Part shown: piece after piece, positions 45,262 to 54,853 of the stretch | Position numbering within the stretch: position 1 is the stretch's first letter | Layout of the letters: every line of letters begins with the position of its first letter | Assembly: GCF_003594875.1 (NCBI RefSeq) | Contig: NZ_QZEY01000010.1 | Span: 226,121-290,120 of the forward strand | Direction of reading: 5' to 3' | Source: Bailinhaonella thermotolerans | Lineage (GTDB): Bacteria > Actinomycetota > Actinomycetes > Streptosporangiales > Streptosporangiaceae | Length of the DNA stretch: 64,000 bases | The notes under the pieces: model-generated | Seen by the model: only the letters and a program-made list of their open reading frames with translations | Told to the model about the DNA's origin: nothing | Databases searched by the model: none | Position numbers and translations under genes: made by a program

Positions 45262-46217
45262 TGATTGAGATCTATCTGGACGTGGGCGACCTCGCCGACA
45301 CGCGCTTCGGCATGTCGCCGCTCCAGGAGACCGTGCTCAGCCTGCGCGCGGCGCGCAGCCCCGGCCGCCACGCGCTGCACCTGCCCTGGACGCGCTCGGC
45401 CCGCCCGGTGCTGGACGGCCTCCACGACGGCCTGCTGCTCTCGCTGGTCGGGCCGCACAACTGGATCCCCGACTTCCTCACCCCGCGCCCCTCCGGGCTG
45501 CTCACCGACATCGGGCCGGAGCTGGAGCAGATCCGGCGGACCCCGCCCGCCGTCGTCGCGGCCGACATCGCGACCGCCCACTGGGGCGCGGTCCCCGAAC
45601 GGCTGCGCGGCGACCCGGAGCGGGTGCGCGACCGGATCGCGGACCTGCTGGAGGAGTACTGGCGGCGCGCGATGGCCCCGCACTGGCCGAGGATGCGGAG
45701 CCTGCTGGAGGCCGACACCGTCCACCGGGCCCGGAGCCTGGCCCTCGGCGGGGCGCGGGCGCTCTTCGCCGACCTGCACACCAACGTGGAGTGGCGCGAC
45801 GGGATCCTCCGCGTCGTGGCCGGCCGGGCCATCCACAACCATGTCCACGTCTCCGGCCAGGGCCTGCTGCTGGTGCCGTCCGTCTTCGCGCACAAGGCCA
45901 TGGGCCCGATCGCCGAGGACGCCCCGCCCATGGTCATCTACCCGGCGCGGGGCGTGGCCACGCTGTGGGAGACGGCCTCGCCCCGCCCGCCGGGCGCGGT
46001 CGCCGCCCTGATCGGCGCTCCCAAGGCCGCGATCCTCATGGAGCTGGACGGCCCCGCGTCGACCACCGAGCTGGCGCACCGCCTCGCCGTGACGCCCGGC
46101 GCCGTCTCCCAGCATCTGCGCGTCCTCGCCGACGCCGGGCTGGTGACCCGGGCCCGCTCCGGCCGCGCCGTCCTCTACGCCCGCAGCCCCCTCGCCGACC
46201 GCCTCATCGCGCCCTGA
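45261..46217 (+). CDS. ArsR-family regulator with N-terminal DUF5937-type domain
   Basis: A 318-residue regulator. About 230 N-terminal residues (MIEIYLDVGDLADTRFGMSP, SPLQETVLSLRAA) form the ligand-type domain found before ArsR helices in many actinobacterial proteins. The winged helix is at the C-terminus (MELDGPASTTELAHRLAVTP, GAVSQHLRVLADAGLVTRAR, SGRAVLYARS). There is no ArsR metal-binding CxC, so it probably senses an organic ligand. It is divergent from the MFS transporter at 44005-45204, which is its likely target. Confidence 0.92.
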   Translation: MIEIYLDVGDLADTRFGMSPLQETVLSLRAARSPGRHALHLPWTRSARPVLDGLHDGLLLSLVGPHNWIPDFLTPRPSGLLTDIGPELEQIRRTPPAVVAADIATAHWGAVPERLRGDPERVRDRIADLLEEYWRRAMAPHWPRMRSLLEADTVHRARSLALGGARALFADLHTNVEWRDGILRVVAGRAIHNHVHVSGQGLLLVPSVFAHKAMGPIAEDAPPMVIYPARGVATLWETASPRPPGAVAALIGAPKAAILMELDGPASTTELAHRLAVTPGAVSQHLRVLADAGLVTRARSGRAVLYARSPLADRLIAP

Positions 46218-46421
46218 CGCCCGCCGGGACCACCGCGCGGGCTCACGGCCCCGCGGCGGTAGTTCATGATCGAACCGGGAATGGTCGGCGTCGCCCCTGA
46301 CGGGGCATGATGCACGGGTACGAGAACATCGGGCTTGCCCGCATCGGATCTCCGCGCCCGGCGAACCCGGGTGGAGACCCGCGGGCGGATCCTGTAGCCG
46401 ACATCGCCGTCAGGAGAGAAC

Positions 46422-47561
46422 GTGGCCGTCGTCCGACTGCTGCCCACCCAGGAGGCGCGCGACCTCCTCGACCTCACGCGGGACTTCGCCGACAAGGAGC
46501 TGGCGACCCGGGTCGAGGAGCACGAGCGCGACGAGACCTACCCCGAGGGGCTGTTCGCCAAGCTGGGCGAGGCCGGGCTGCTCGGCCTGCCGTACCCCGA
46601 GGAGATGGGCGGCGGCGGCCAGCCGTATGAGGTGTACCTCCAGGTGCTCGAGGAGCTGGCGGCGCGGTGGGCGGCGGTGGCCGTGGCGGTGAGCGTGCAC
46701 GGGCTGTCGTGCTTCCCGCTGGCGACGTACGGCACGGCGGAGCAGCGGGACCGCTGGCTGCCGGACATGCTCGCCGGGAAGGTGATCGGCGGGTACAGCC
46801 TGTCCGAGCCGCAGGCCGGGTCGGACGCGGGCGCGCTGAACTGCCGGGCGGAGCGGGTGGAGACCGGGTACCGGATCTCCGGCACCAAGGCGTGGATCAC
46901 GCACGGCGGGCGGGCGGACTTCTACGCGCTGTTCGCGCGGACCGGGGAGGGCAGCCGGGGCGTGTCCTGCTTCCTCGCGCCGGGGCGGGCGGAGGGGCTG
47001 ACGTTCGGGCGGCCCGAGCAGAAGATGGGGCTGCACGCGATCCCCACCACCAGCGCGCACTGGGACGGCGCCGTGATCGACTCCGACCGGCTGATCGGCG
47101 AGGAGGGGCAGGGGCTGCAGATCGCGTTCAGCGCGCTCGACTCCGGCCGCCTCGGCATCGCCGCCTGCGCCACCGGGCTCGCGCAGGCCGCCCTCGACGT
47201 CGCGGTGCGGTACGCCAACGAGCGCACCCAGTTCGGCCGCAAGATCATCGACCATCAGGGGCTCGGGTTCCTGCTCGCGGACATGGCCGCCGCCGTGGAC
47301 TCCGCCCGCGCGACGTACCTCGACGCCGCCCGCCGCCGCGACGCCGGCCTGCCGTACGGCCGCAACGCCAGCGTCGCCAAGCTCGTCTGCACCGACGCCG
47401 CGATGAAGGTCACCACCGACGCCGTCCAGGTCCTCGGCGGCTACGGCTACACCCGCGACTTCCCCGCCGAGCGCTACATGCGCGAAGCCAAGATCACCCA
47501 GATCTTCGAGGGCACCAACCAGATCCAGCGCCTGGTCATCAGCCGCCACCTCTCCCGCTGA
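46422..47561 (+). CDS. Acyl-CoA dehydrogenase
   Basis: A 379-residue FAD enzyme. GTG 46422 follows AGGAGAG. Family blocks are GYSLSEPQAGSDAGALNCRA (FAD/substrate region), RISGTKAWITHGG, KMGLHAIPTTSAHWDG, YANERTQFGRKIIDHQGLGF, VLGGYGYTRDFPAERYMREA and KITQIFEGTNQIQRLVISRH with the catalytic base Glu in FEGT. This matches short/medium-chain or branched-chain acyl-CoA dehydrogenases. No electron-transfer flavoprotein or other beta-oxidation gene is next to it. A GCCCC-TGAC-GGGGC hairpin (46293-46306) lies upstream and may end the ArsR transcript. Confidence 0.95.
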   Translation: MAVVRLLPTQEARDLLDLTRDFADKELATRVEEHERDETYPEGLFAKLGEAGLLGLPYPEEMGGGGQPYEVYLQVLEELAARWAAVAVAVSVHGLSCFPLATYGTAEQRDRWLPDMLAGKVIGGYSLSEPQAGSDAGALNCRAERVETGYRISGTKAWITHGGRADFYALFARTGEGSRGVSCFLAPGRAEGLTFGRPEQKMGLHAIPTTSAHWDGAVIDSDRLIGEEGQGLQIAFSALDSGRLGIAACATGLAQAALDVAVRYANERTQFGRKIIDHQGLGFLLADMAAAVDSARATYLDAARRRDAGLPYGRNASVAKLVCTDAAMKVTTDAVQVLGGYGYTRDFPAERYMREAKITQIFEGTNQIQRLVISRHLSR

Positions 47562-47608
47562 CGTCCCCCGCCGGGGCGGAGGGCGGGCGTGGGATCATTG
47601 GGGTCGTC

Positions 47609-48166
47609 ATGAGTGCCAGCCTGCCCTTCCGCGCCGCCAGGGCCGCCGCGTTCGCGGTGGTGTCCCTGGGGCTGGGCGTGCTGGCGCACCTCGTCGCCGG
47701 GGGCGGGGTCTCGTCCCCGGTGGCGCTGGCCGGCCTGGTGGCCTCGTTCGCGGCGGCGTTCGCGCTCGCCGGGCGGGAGCGGCCCTTCGCGGTGATCCTG
47801 CCGCTGCTGCTCGCGCTCCAGGGCGGGCTGCACGCGCTGTTCTCGCTCTCGCACGCCGCCGACCCCGCGGTCCAGGCCGGGCACGCCCACGCCGGGCTCA
47901 CGCCGGGGCTGGGCATGCTGGTCATGCACGGGTGGGCGGTGGGCCTGACCGCGCTGTGGCTGGCCCGGGGCGAGGCCCTGCTGTGGTCCCTGCTGCGCCG
48001 CCTGGGCGTACGGCTGCGCGTGCTGCTCCTCGCGCGCGTCGATCCCGCCCACACCGTCTTCCTCGCCGTTCCGCGCGACGTGCGGCCCCGCGTCCCGCGC
48101 TCCGCCGTACTCCGCCACACCGTGATCCGCCGGGGGCCGCCCGCCCCGGCCGCCGCCTCCCGCTGA
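47609..48166 (+). CDS. Membrane protein with His-rich loop, copper-gene neighbour
   Basis: A 185-residue protein with four predicted helices in the first 140 residues. Between helices 3 and 4 is a His-bearing stretch, GLHALFSLSHAADPAVQAGH AHAGL (five His in about 20 residues), and MLVMHGWAVG follows inside the next helix. The cytoplasmic tail is basic and ends in Ala. It is on the same strand as, and 240 bp upstream of, the copper chaperone and DyP peroxidase genes. I do not recognise a named family; the histidines plus the context suggest metal binding or transfer at the membrane. No Shine-Dalgarno sequence is obvious before ATG 47609. Confidence 0.78.
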   Translation: MSASLPFRAARAAAFAVVSLGLGVLAHLVAGGGVSSPVALAGLVASFAAAFALAGRERPFAVILPLLLALQGGLHALFSLSHAADPAVQAGHAHAGLTPGLGMLVMHGWAVGLTALWLARGEALLWSLLRRLGVRLRVLLLARVDPAHTVFLAVPRDVRPRVPRSAVLRHTVIRRGPPAPAAASR

Positions 48167-48406
48167 GGCGTTCCCTCCCACCGGTCACCACGCCGGCCGC
48201 GCTTCCCGTTCGCGGCCCGGCCCCCCGATCCGTCCCCGCGTGCCCGCCGTACGGCGGACGCGGGCGCGTCACCGTGCCGTGCGCGGTCCCGGGGCCGACC
48301 GGTCTCCTCCACGCCGGGATTCCCCGGTGTGCCCGATCACTGTGGCGTTGAGCCGCCGGGGCGCGTCGTCGTGCGCCGGGCGGCCCAAATCGGAAAGGCG
48401 TTTCCC

Positions 48407-48967
48407 ATGTTCGTTCGTCGTACCGTCTCCGCGTGCCTGCTCGCCGCCGCCGCCCTCACGGCGGTGGCCGGATGCGGCGGTTCCGGGGACACCGCCGAGC
48501 CCGCGGCGGCCCCCGCGGCCGGCTCCGGCTCCGCCGCCGCCTCCGCGTCCGCGCCCGCCCGGGCCGGGCTGACGATCACCGACCCCTGGGTGAAGACCAC
48601 CAAGAAGGGGATGACCGCGGCCTTCGGGACGCTGGTCAACAACTCGGACGCGGAGATCACGGTGCTCTCCGGGTCCTCGCCGCTGTCGCCCAAGGTGGAG
48701 CTGCACGAGGTCGCCGACGTCAAGGGCAAGATGATGATGCGGCCCAAGGAGGGCGGGTTCGTGATCCCGGCGCGCGGGAGCCACGAGCTCAAGCCCGGCG
48801 GCGACCACATCATGCTCATGGGCGTCACCGGGGCGGTGGAGCCCGGGGCGCAGGTGCCGTTCACGCTCACCCTCAAGGACGGCGGGAAGCTGGAGTTCAC
48901 CGCGATCGGCAAGGACTTCGCCGGCGCGAAGGAGGACTACCAGCCCGGCATGAAGCACGAGGGCTGA
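48407..48967 (+). CDS. PCuAC-type periplasmic copper chaperone lipoprotein
   Basis: A 186-residue lipoprotein. ATG 48407 (GGAAAGG upstream) gives signal peptide MFVRRTVSACLLAAAALTAV with lipobox VAGC. After an Ala/Ser-rich linker the cupredoxin-like PCuAC domain shows VKTTKKGMTAAFGTLVNNSD and a Cu(I) site with spacing H-x10-M-x22-H-x-M; the classic motif has x21, so it is one residue longer. The domain ends YQPGMKHEG. It should carry Cu(I) outside the membrane. The DyP peroxidase follows after 5 bases, as in the Streptomyces copper-trafficking loci with extracellular copper chaperone and DyP partner. Confidence 0.93.
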   Translation: MFVRRTVSACLLAAAALTAVAGCGGSGDTAEPAAAPAAGSGSAAASASAPARAGLTITDPWVKTTKKGMTAAFGTLVNNSDAEITVLSGSSPLSPKVELHEVADVKGKMMMRPKEGGFVIPARGSHELKPGGDHIMLMGVTGAVEPGAQVPFTLTLKDGGKLEFTAIGKDFAGAKEDYQPGMKHEG

Positions 48968-48972
48968 GCGGG

Positions 48973-50151
48973 ATGACCGACCTCACCCGCAGAGGCCTGT
49001 TCGCGGGGGGCGCCGCCGCCGTCGGCGCCCTCGCGGCGGGCGCGGCGGGCGCGACGCCGGCCTCCGCCTCGGCCGCTCCCCTGACGCCCGGGGACGGCGG
49101 GCGCGCCGTCGAGCCGTTCCACGGGCCGCACCAGGCCGGGATCGCGACGGACCCGCAGGCGCACGCGGCGTTCGTGGCGTTCGACCTGCTCAAGGACACC
49201 GGCCGCGAAGCCGTCGTCCGCATGCTGCGCCTGCTCACCGACGACGTGCGGCGGCTCGCCGCGGGCCATCCCGCCCTCGCCGACACCGAGCCCGAGCTGG
49301 CCGCCGTCCCCGCGCGGCTGACGGTGACGTTCGGGTTCGGCCCCGGCCTGTTCCGCCGGGCCGGGCTGGCGTCCCCGGTCGAGCCGCTGCCGCCGTTCAA
49401 GCGGATCGACCGGCTGGAGGAGCGCTGGAGCGGCGGCGACCTGCTGCTCCAGATCTGCGCCGACGACCCGCTCACCGTCGCGCACGCCCTCCGCATGACG
49501 GTCAAGGACGCCCGGTCCTTCGCCCGCGTGCGCTGGGTCCAGCGGGGCTTCCGCCGCGGCCTCCTCACCCAGCCGCGCGGGGTCACCCAGCGCAACGTGA
49601 TGGGCCAGGTGGACGGCACGGTCAACCCGCGCCCGGGCACGCCGGAGTTCGACCGCGCCGTCTGGATCACCGGCGGCCCGCTGGGCGGCGGCACGACCCT
49701 GGTCCTCCGCCGCATCCGGGCCGAGATGGAGACCTGGGACGCGGCCGACCGGACGGCGAAGGAGTTCACCGTGGGCCGCACCCTGGCCACGGGCGCCCCG
49801 CTGACCGGGCGGCTGGAGACCGACGAACCGGACTTCACCCGGCTCTCTCCTGCGGGCTTCCCGGTCATCGCCGAGTACGCCCACGTCCGCCGCGCCCGCG
49901 TGGACGGCGCGACGATCTTCCGCCGCGTCTACAACTACGACGACGGGCTCTCGCCGGGGGGCGAGCCGGACACGGGCCTGCTCTTCGCCTCCTTCCAGGC
50001 GGACGTCGAGCGCCAGTTCCTCCCCATCCAGCGGAGCCTGGCCGAGGCCGACCTCCTCAACGAGTGGACGACGCCGACGGGCTCGGCCGTCTTCGCCGTC
50101 CCCCCGGGCTGCTCCCCCGGCGGGTACGTCGGCGAGACCCTCCTCGCCTGA
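48973..50151 (+). CDS. Dye-decolorizing (DyP-type) haem peroxidase, Tat-exported
   Basis: A 392-residue peroxidase. The N-terminus MTDLTRRGLFAGGAAAVGAL is a twin-arginine signal. The distal Asp motif is GQVDGT (GxxDG), the proximal haem His is probably in EYAHVRRARV, and the distal Arg in FRRVYNYDDG. GLLFASFQADVERQFLPIQR is the conserved C-terminal block. It resembles EfeB/DtpA proteins. Next to PCuAC it more likely works in copper trafficking or cuproenzyme maturation, as DtpA does in Streptomyces, than in EfeUOB iron uptake, since no EfeU or EfeO is present. Confidence 0.94.
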   Translation: MTDLTRRGLFAGGAAAVGALAAGAAGATPASASAAPLTPGDGGRAVEPFHGPHQAGIATDPQAHAAFVAFDLLKDTGREAVVRMLRLLTDDVRRLAAGHPALADTEPELAAVPARLTVTFGFGPGLFRRAGLASPVEPLPPFKRIDRLEERWSGGDLLLQICADDPLTVAHALRMTVKDARSFARVRWVQRGFRRGLLTQPRGVTQRNVMGQVDGTVNPRPGTPEFDRAVWITGGPLGGGTTLVLRRIRAEMETWDAADRTAKEFTVGRTLATGAPLTGRLETDEPDFTRLSPAGFPVIAEYAHVRRARVDGATIFRRVYNYDDGLSPGGEPDTGLLFASFQADVERQFLPIQRSLAEADLLNEWTTPTGSAVFAVPPGCSPGGYVGETLLA

Positions 50152-50168
50152 CCCCTCCCCCGGAACGG

Positions 50169-50207
50169 CCGGCGCCGCGCCCCCGAAAACCCCGGACGCG
50201 GCGCCGG
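50169..50207. terminator. Bidirectional terminator hairpin
   Basis: Perfect 11-bp stem CCGGCGCCGCG / CGCGGCGCCGG with a 17-base loop containing GAAAACCCC, between the convergent peroxidase (stop 50151) and histidine kinase (stop 50215). Confidence 0.7.
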
Positions 50208-50214
50208 GCCCGTG

Positions 50215-51687
50215 TCACCGCGCCCGGGACGCTCCGCGGGGCGGCGGGCCCGCCGTGCCCCCGGCCGTCGGCTCGGGCCGCCGGCCGGGGAACTCCACGC
50301 GGACCGCCAGGCCGCCGCCGGGGTTGGGCTCGGCGGTCACCGAGGCGCCGTGGGCCCGCGCGATGGAGTCCACGATCGACAGGCCCAGCCCCGCGCCCTC
50401 CCCGGGGACGTGGCGGCGCGGGGTGCGCCGGTGGAACGGCTCGAACAGCCGGGGGACCTCCTCCGCCGAGATCTCCGCCCCCGTGTTCGTCACCTCCAGC
50501 CCGCCCGGGCGGACCCGGACGGCGACCTCCCCGGCCGGGCGGTTGTGGGCGACCGCGTTCGCGACCAGGTTCCGGACCAGGTGCGCGAGCAGCACGGGGT
50601 CCCCCTCCACGGCGTACGGCTCCGCGCCGAACGCGACGGTCACGCCGCGCTCCCGGGCGACGGGCGTCAGCTCCGCCGTCACGGCCGCCGCGATCTCGTC
50701 CAGGGCGGCCGGTTCGCGCCGATCGAGCCCCTGGTCGCTGGTGGAGAGCAGGAGCAGGCCCTCGATCAGGCGCTCGCTCCGCGCCGCCAGGGCCAGGAGT
50801 TCGCCGCGCACGCGCCGTACGCGGTCCGGGTCGGGGTCGGCCAGGCCGATCTCGGCGGCGGCGCGCTGGATCGTCAGAGGGGTCCGCAGCTCGTGCGCGG
50901 CGTTGGCCACGAAGCGGCGCTGGGCGGCCACCGCGGCCTCCAGGCGTTCGAGGGTCGCGTCGAAGGTGTCGGCGAGCTCCTTCAGCTCGTCGCGGGGGCC
51001 GGGCAGGGACAGGCGCTCGGAGAGGTTGTCCACCGAGATGCGGCGGGCGGCGGCGGTGATGGCGTGGACCGGGCGCAGCACCCGGCCGGCCATCCACCAG
51101 GCCAGGGCCACGGAGAGCAGGGCGAAGACGGCCAGGGCCACGAGGGAGGTGATCAGCAGGCGGTCCAGGGTCGCCTGCTCGGCCACCGCGACCAGGTCCT
51201 TGTAGGCCGAGGCCAGTTGGGCGGGGACCCGGACGGCCTGCCGCGTCACCGCGTGCTGCCCGCCGTCTACGAGCGCCGCCGCCGCCCCGGGGTCCAGGCC
51301 GTACGCCTTGGTGAGCCCGGGATCGGGACTCGCGGACGCCGGGGCGGGAGTGGCCGCGGCCGCCCCGGGGTCCGGCGTCGCCGCGGTGCCGGGGGTGGCG
51401 GTGGGGGCCGGGGGCACCGCGGGGGCCGGGGTGGTGGCCGGGGTGGTGGCCGGGGCCGCGGGCGCCGCCGCCGGATCGTCGCGGGACGTCCTGGCCAGCG
51501 GGGCCGTCTCGGTCATGCGGAGCGCGGGGCCGGCCACGGCCGTCGCCAGCGTGCCCCACAGGCCCTGCCGGAGGAGGGTGTAGACGAGGCCGATCAGGCC
51601 GCCGCCCGCCATCAGGAGCAGCGCGCCGTACAGCGCCGTGAGCCGCGCCCGCACCGTGAGCCTGCCGTACACCTCGCCGGGCCTCAC
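50215..51687 (-). CDS. Sensor histidine kinase
   Basis: A 490-residue two-component sensor. Helix 1 is at about residues 15-45 and helix 2 at about 170-195 (LLITSLVALAVFALLSVALA). The extracytoplasmic part between them is unusually Ala/Pro/Thr-rich for about 60 residues (ATTPATTPAPAVPPAPTATP). HAMP follows (RVLRPVHAITAAARRISVDN), then HisKA with RRFVANAAHELRTPLTIQRA (His near 265), N-box NLVANAVAHN, and G-box GAGLGLSIVDSIARAHG. GTG 51687 overlaps the response-regulator stop (GTGA). The system is divergent from the MacAB-like operon it probably controls. Confidence 0.94.
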   Translation of the reverse strand: MRPGEVYGRLTVRARLTALYGALLLMAGGGLIGLVYTLLRQGLWGTLATAVAGPALRMTETAPLARTSRDDPAAAPAAPATTPATTPAPAVPPAPTATPGTAATPDPGAAAATPAPASASPDPGLTKAYGLDPGAAAALVDGGQHAVTRQAVRVPAQLASAYKDLVAVAEQATLDRLLITSLVALAVFALLSVALAWWMAGRVLRPVHAITAAARRISVDNLSERLSLPGPRDELKELADTFDATLERLEAAVAAQRRFVANAAHELRTPLTIQRAAAEIGLADPDPDRVRRVRGELLALAARSERLIEGLLLLSTSDQGLDRREPAALDEIAAAVTAELTPVARERGVTVAFGAEPYAVEGDPVLLAHLVRNLVANAVAHNRPAGEVAVRVRPGGLEVTNTGAEISAEEVPRLFEPFHRRTPRRHVPGEGAGLGLSIVDSIARAHGASVTAEPNPGGGLAVRVEFPGRRPEPTAGGTAGPPPRGASRAR

Positions 51688-52340
51688 CGGATCCGGTACC
51701 CCGCGCCCGGGACGGTCTCGATGACCGGCGGGTCGCCGAGCTTGGCGCGCAGCTTGCTCAGCGTCACGCGGACGGCGTTGGTGTGCTCCCCCGCGTTCTC
51801 GTCCCAGGCGCGGTCGATCAGCTCGTCCACGCTCACGACCGCCCCGTCGGCGCGCATGAGCACGTCGAGGACGGCGAACTCCTTGCGCGACAGCGCCAGG
51901 AACCGGCCGTCACGCACGGCCTGCCGCCGGGCGAGGTCCAGCGTGATCCCCGCCCGCTCCAGCACCGGCGGGACCGCGCGGCCGACGCGCCTGCCGAGGG
52001 CGACGACCCGGGCCACCAGCTCCTCGTACGCGAACGGCTTGGGCAGGTAGTCGTCGGCGCCGAGGCCGAGCCCCCGCACGCGTTCGCGCACGGAGCCGGA
52101 GGCGGTGAGCATGAGGACGCGCACGGGCAGGCCGAGCCGTACGGCCTCGCGGCACACGTCGTCGCCGGACACGCCGGGCAGGTCGCGGTCGAGCACGACG
52201 ACGTCGTAGTCGCCCCACTCCAGCTTCTCCAGGGCGGAGGCCCCGTCGTGGGCGACGTCCACGGCCATGGCCTCGCGCCGCAGCCCGTCCGCCACCAGCT
52301 CGGCCAGGAAGCGCTCGTCCTCCACCACCAACACCCGCAT
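51684..52340 (-). CDS. OmpR-family response regulator
   Basis: A 218-residue regulator. The receiver domain has the acidic pair in VVEDER, phospho-acceptor Asp51 (VVVLDRDLPG), Thr/Ser in MLTASG and Lys in YLPKPFAYEELVAR. The winged-helix domain is in the C-terminal half (LALSRKEFAVLDVLMRADGA, AVRVTLSKLRAKLGDPPVIE, TVPGAGYRIR). It pairs with the kinase immediately downstream. The 151 bp to the divergent lipoprotein gene contain an A/T-rich patch around 52400-52425 that should hold both promoters. Confidence 0.95.
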   Translation of the reverse strand: MRVLVVEDERFLAELVADGLRREAMAVDVAHDGASALEKLEWGDYDVVVLDRDLPGVSGDDVCREAVRLGLPVRVLMLTASGSVRERVRGLGLGADDYLPKPFAYEELVARVVALGRRVGRAVPPVLERAGITLDLARRQAVRDGRFLALSRKEFAVLDVLMRADGAVVSVDELIDRAWDENAGEHTNAVRVTLSKLRAKLGDPPVIETVPGAGYRIR

Positions 52341-52491
52341 CCGCTCACATCCGAAAATCGCCCGGCAAGGACGCCCCGGACTGTACCTGTGCAGGCCTTT
52401 CGTAAAGATAAGCAAACTCGGCAAAGGACCCGAAAGCGGCATCCGGCGGACCCTGGCCCCTGACACCGAACTCCGGCGAAAGGGGATCACC

Positions 52492-53007
52492 ATGAGACTT
52501 CGGCACGTCGCCGCCGCCGGCGCGGCCGCCGCGTTCCTGCTCGCGGGCTGCGGGGGCTCTCCGGGCCCGTCCACGACCGATGCGGCCGCGAGCGCCACCG
52601 AGGGAGGCGCGGGGGCGAGCACGCGCGGCGGCCCGGACGCCGACAGCGGGCTGCGGTTCGCCCGGTGCATGCGCGAGCACGGCGTGGACATGCCCGACCC
52701 GCAGCCCGGCAACGAACGGACTCTGGTCATCCCCAAGGGCGCGAGCCAGGACAAGACGAACGCCGCGATGAAGGCGTGCGCGGGCAAGGCCGGCGGGGGC
52801 GTCAAGGCCGGGGGCCTCAGCGAGGCGGACAAGGACCGCATGCTCAGGTACGCCCGCTGCATGCGCGACAACGGGTTCGACATGCCCGATCCGAAGTTCG
52901 ACGGCGACGCCGTCGCCGCGATGCCGATGCCGAAGGGCGAGGACCGGGCCAGGCTGGAGAAGGCGTCCAAGGTCTGCCAGAAGATCTTCCAGGGGGCCGC
53001 GAAGTGA
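52492..53007 (+). CDS. Lipoprotein with duplicated RCM-DMPDP repeat
   Basis: A 171-residue lipoprotein; signal peptide with lipobox LAGC (Cys20). The mature part is an internal duplication. Repeat 1 holds LRFARCMREHGVDMPDP (Cys59) and a second Cys at 96 (KACAGK). Repeat 2 holds LRYARCMRDNGFDMPDP (Cys123) and Cys162 (KVCQK). The evenly placed Cys pairs suggest disulfides or metal/thiol chemistry outside the membrane. Proteins of this kind commonly precede MacAB-like transporters in actinobacteria, as I recall, and are uncharacterised. Its stop overlaps the GTG of the adaptor gene (GTGA), so the two are coupled. Confidence 0.85.
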   Translation: MRLRHVAAAGAAAAFLLAGCGGSPGPSTTDAAASATEGGAGASTRGGPDADSGLRFARCMREHGVDMPDPQPGNERTLVIPKGASQDKTNAAMKACAGKAGGGVKAGGLSEADKDRMLRYARCMRDNGFDMPDPKFDGDAVAAMPMPKGEDRARLEKASKVCQKIFQGAAK

Positions 53008-54076
53008 CGGCCGGGCCACCCCGGCGGCGGCGCGCGCTGAGACGCCTGGCGGCGACCGTCGCGGCCCTCGCGGTCACGGGAGGCGGCGCGGCGGCGGCCG
53101 TGGCGCTGACCCGGGGCGGCGCGGCGCCCCCGCCCGCCGCCGCCCGGCCACCGGCGGTGGACGTGGTGGAGCGGGGCGACCTCACCGACTCCAAGACCGT
53201 GCCGGGCACGCTCGGATACGCCGGGGAGCGCACGCTGTCCGCCGGGTCCGCGGGCCTGCTGACCTGGCTGCGGGGCACGGACCGGACCGTACGGCTCGGC
53301 GAGCGCCTCTTCGAGGTGAACGGCGAGCCCGTCCGCCTGATGTACGGCGGGCGCCCGATGTACCGGCCGTTGAGGCCCGGCGTCGAGGGCCCCGACGTGC
53401 GCCAGTTCGAGGAGAGCCTGAGCGCCCTCGGCTACCGCGGTTTCACCGTGGACGACGAGTACACCGAGCTCACCGCGGCGGCCGTACGCCGCTGGCAGGA
53501 GCGTCTGGGCGTGAAGGAGACCGGTGAGGTGGACATGGGCCGGATCGTGTTCGCCCCGGGGGAGGTGCGCGTGGACCGGGCCGAGGCGAAGGTCGGCGAG
53601 GCCCTGTCGCCGGGCAGGCCGGTGGTGACCGTGTCCGACGCGCGGCGCGTGGTCACCGTCGAGCTGGACCTCGACGACCAGCGGCTGGCCCCCGAGGGGC
53701 GCCGGGTGGAGGTCGAGCTGCCCGGCGGGAAGACGGTGAAGGGCCGGGTCAGCGAGGTCGGCGCGATCGTCGAGGGCGAGGAGGGCCGGGGCGACGGCGA
53801 GCCCAAGGTCGAGGTGAGGGTCGCGCTGGACGCCCGGCTCCCGGGCCTCGGCCGCGCCCCCGTCACGGTCCACCTGCGCAGCGAGACCGCCCAGGACGTG
53901 CTGTCGGTGCCGGTCCAGGCCCTGCTGGCGCTGCCCGGCGGCGGCTTCGCCGTCCAGGTGGTCGAGGGGACGCGCACCCGCCGGGTGCGGGTCGAGACCG
54001 GCCTGTACGCCGGCGGGCGCGTCGAGGTCAGCGGCCCCGGCCTCGCCGAGGGCGTCAAGGTGGGGGTGCCCGCGCT

Positions 54077-54080
<4 letters not shown>
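53004..54080 (+). CDS. Membrane-fusion/adaptor protein with peptidoglycan-binding domain (MacA-like)
   Basis: A 358-residue exported adaptor. A basic N-terminus (VTAGPPRRRRALRRLAATVA) leads into one membrane anchor. Residues about 45-110 start the adaptor beta-barrel (VVERGDLTDSKTVPGTLGYA). A peptidoglycan-binding PGRP1 helix bundle is inserted at about 115-170 (GPDVRQFEESLSALGYRGFT, AAAVRRWQERLGVKETGEVD). The barrel then continues with VVTVELDLDDQRLAPEGRRV. The C-terminal part (SVPVQALLALPGGGFAVQVV) matches HlyD/MacA-type adaptors. It should link the MacB-like permease to the cell wall. Start and stop both overlap neighbouring genes. Confidence 0.9.

Positions 54081-54849
<769 letters not shown>

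Positions 54850-54853
<4 letters not shown>

Noticed and set aside
48973..50151. DyP peroxidase as EfeB of an EfeUOB iron system or as encapsulin cargo
   Set aside because: No EfeU, EfeO or encapsulin gene is adjacent, and the N-terminus is a Tat signal; the copper chaperone partner fits better.
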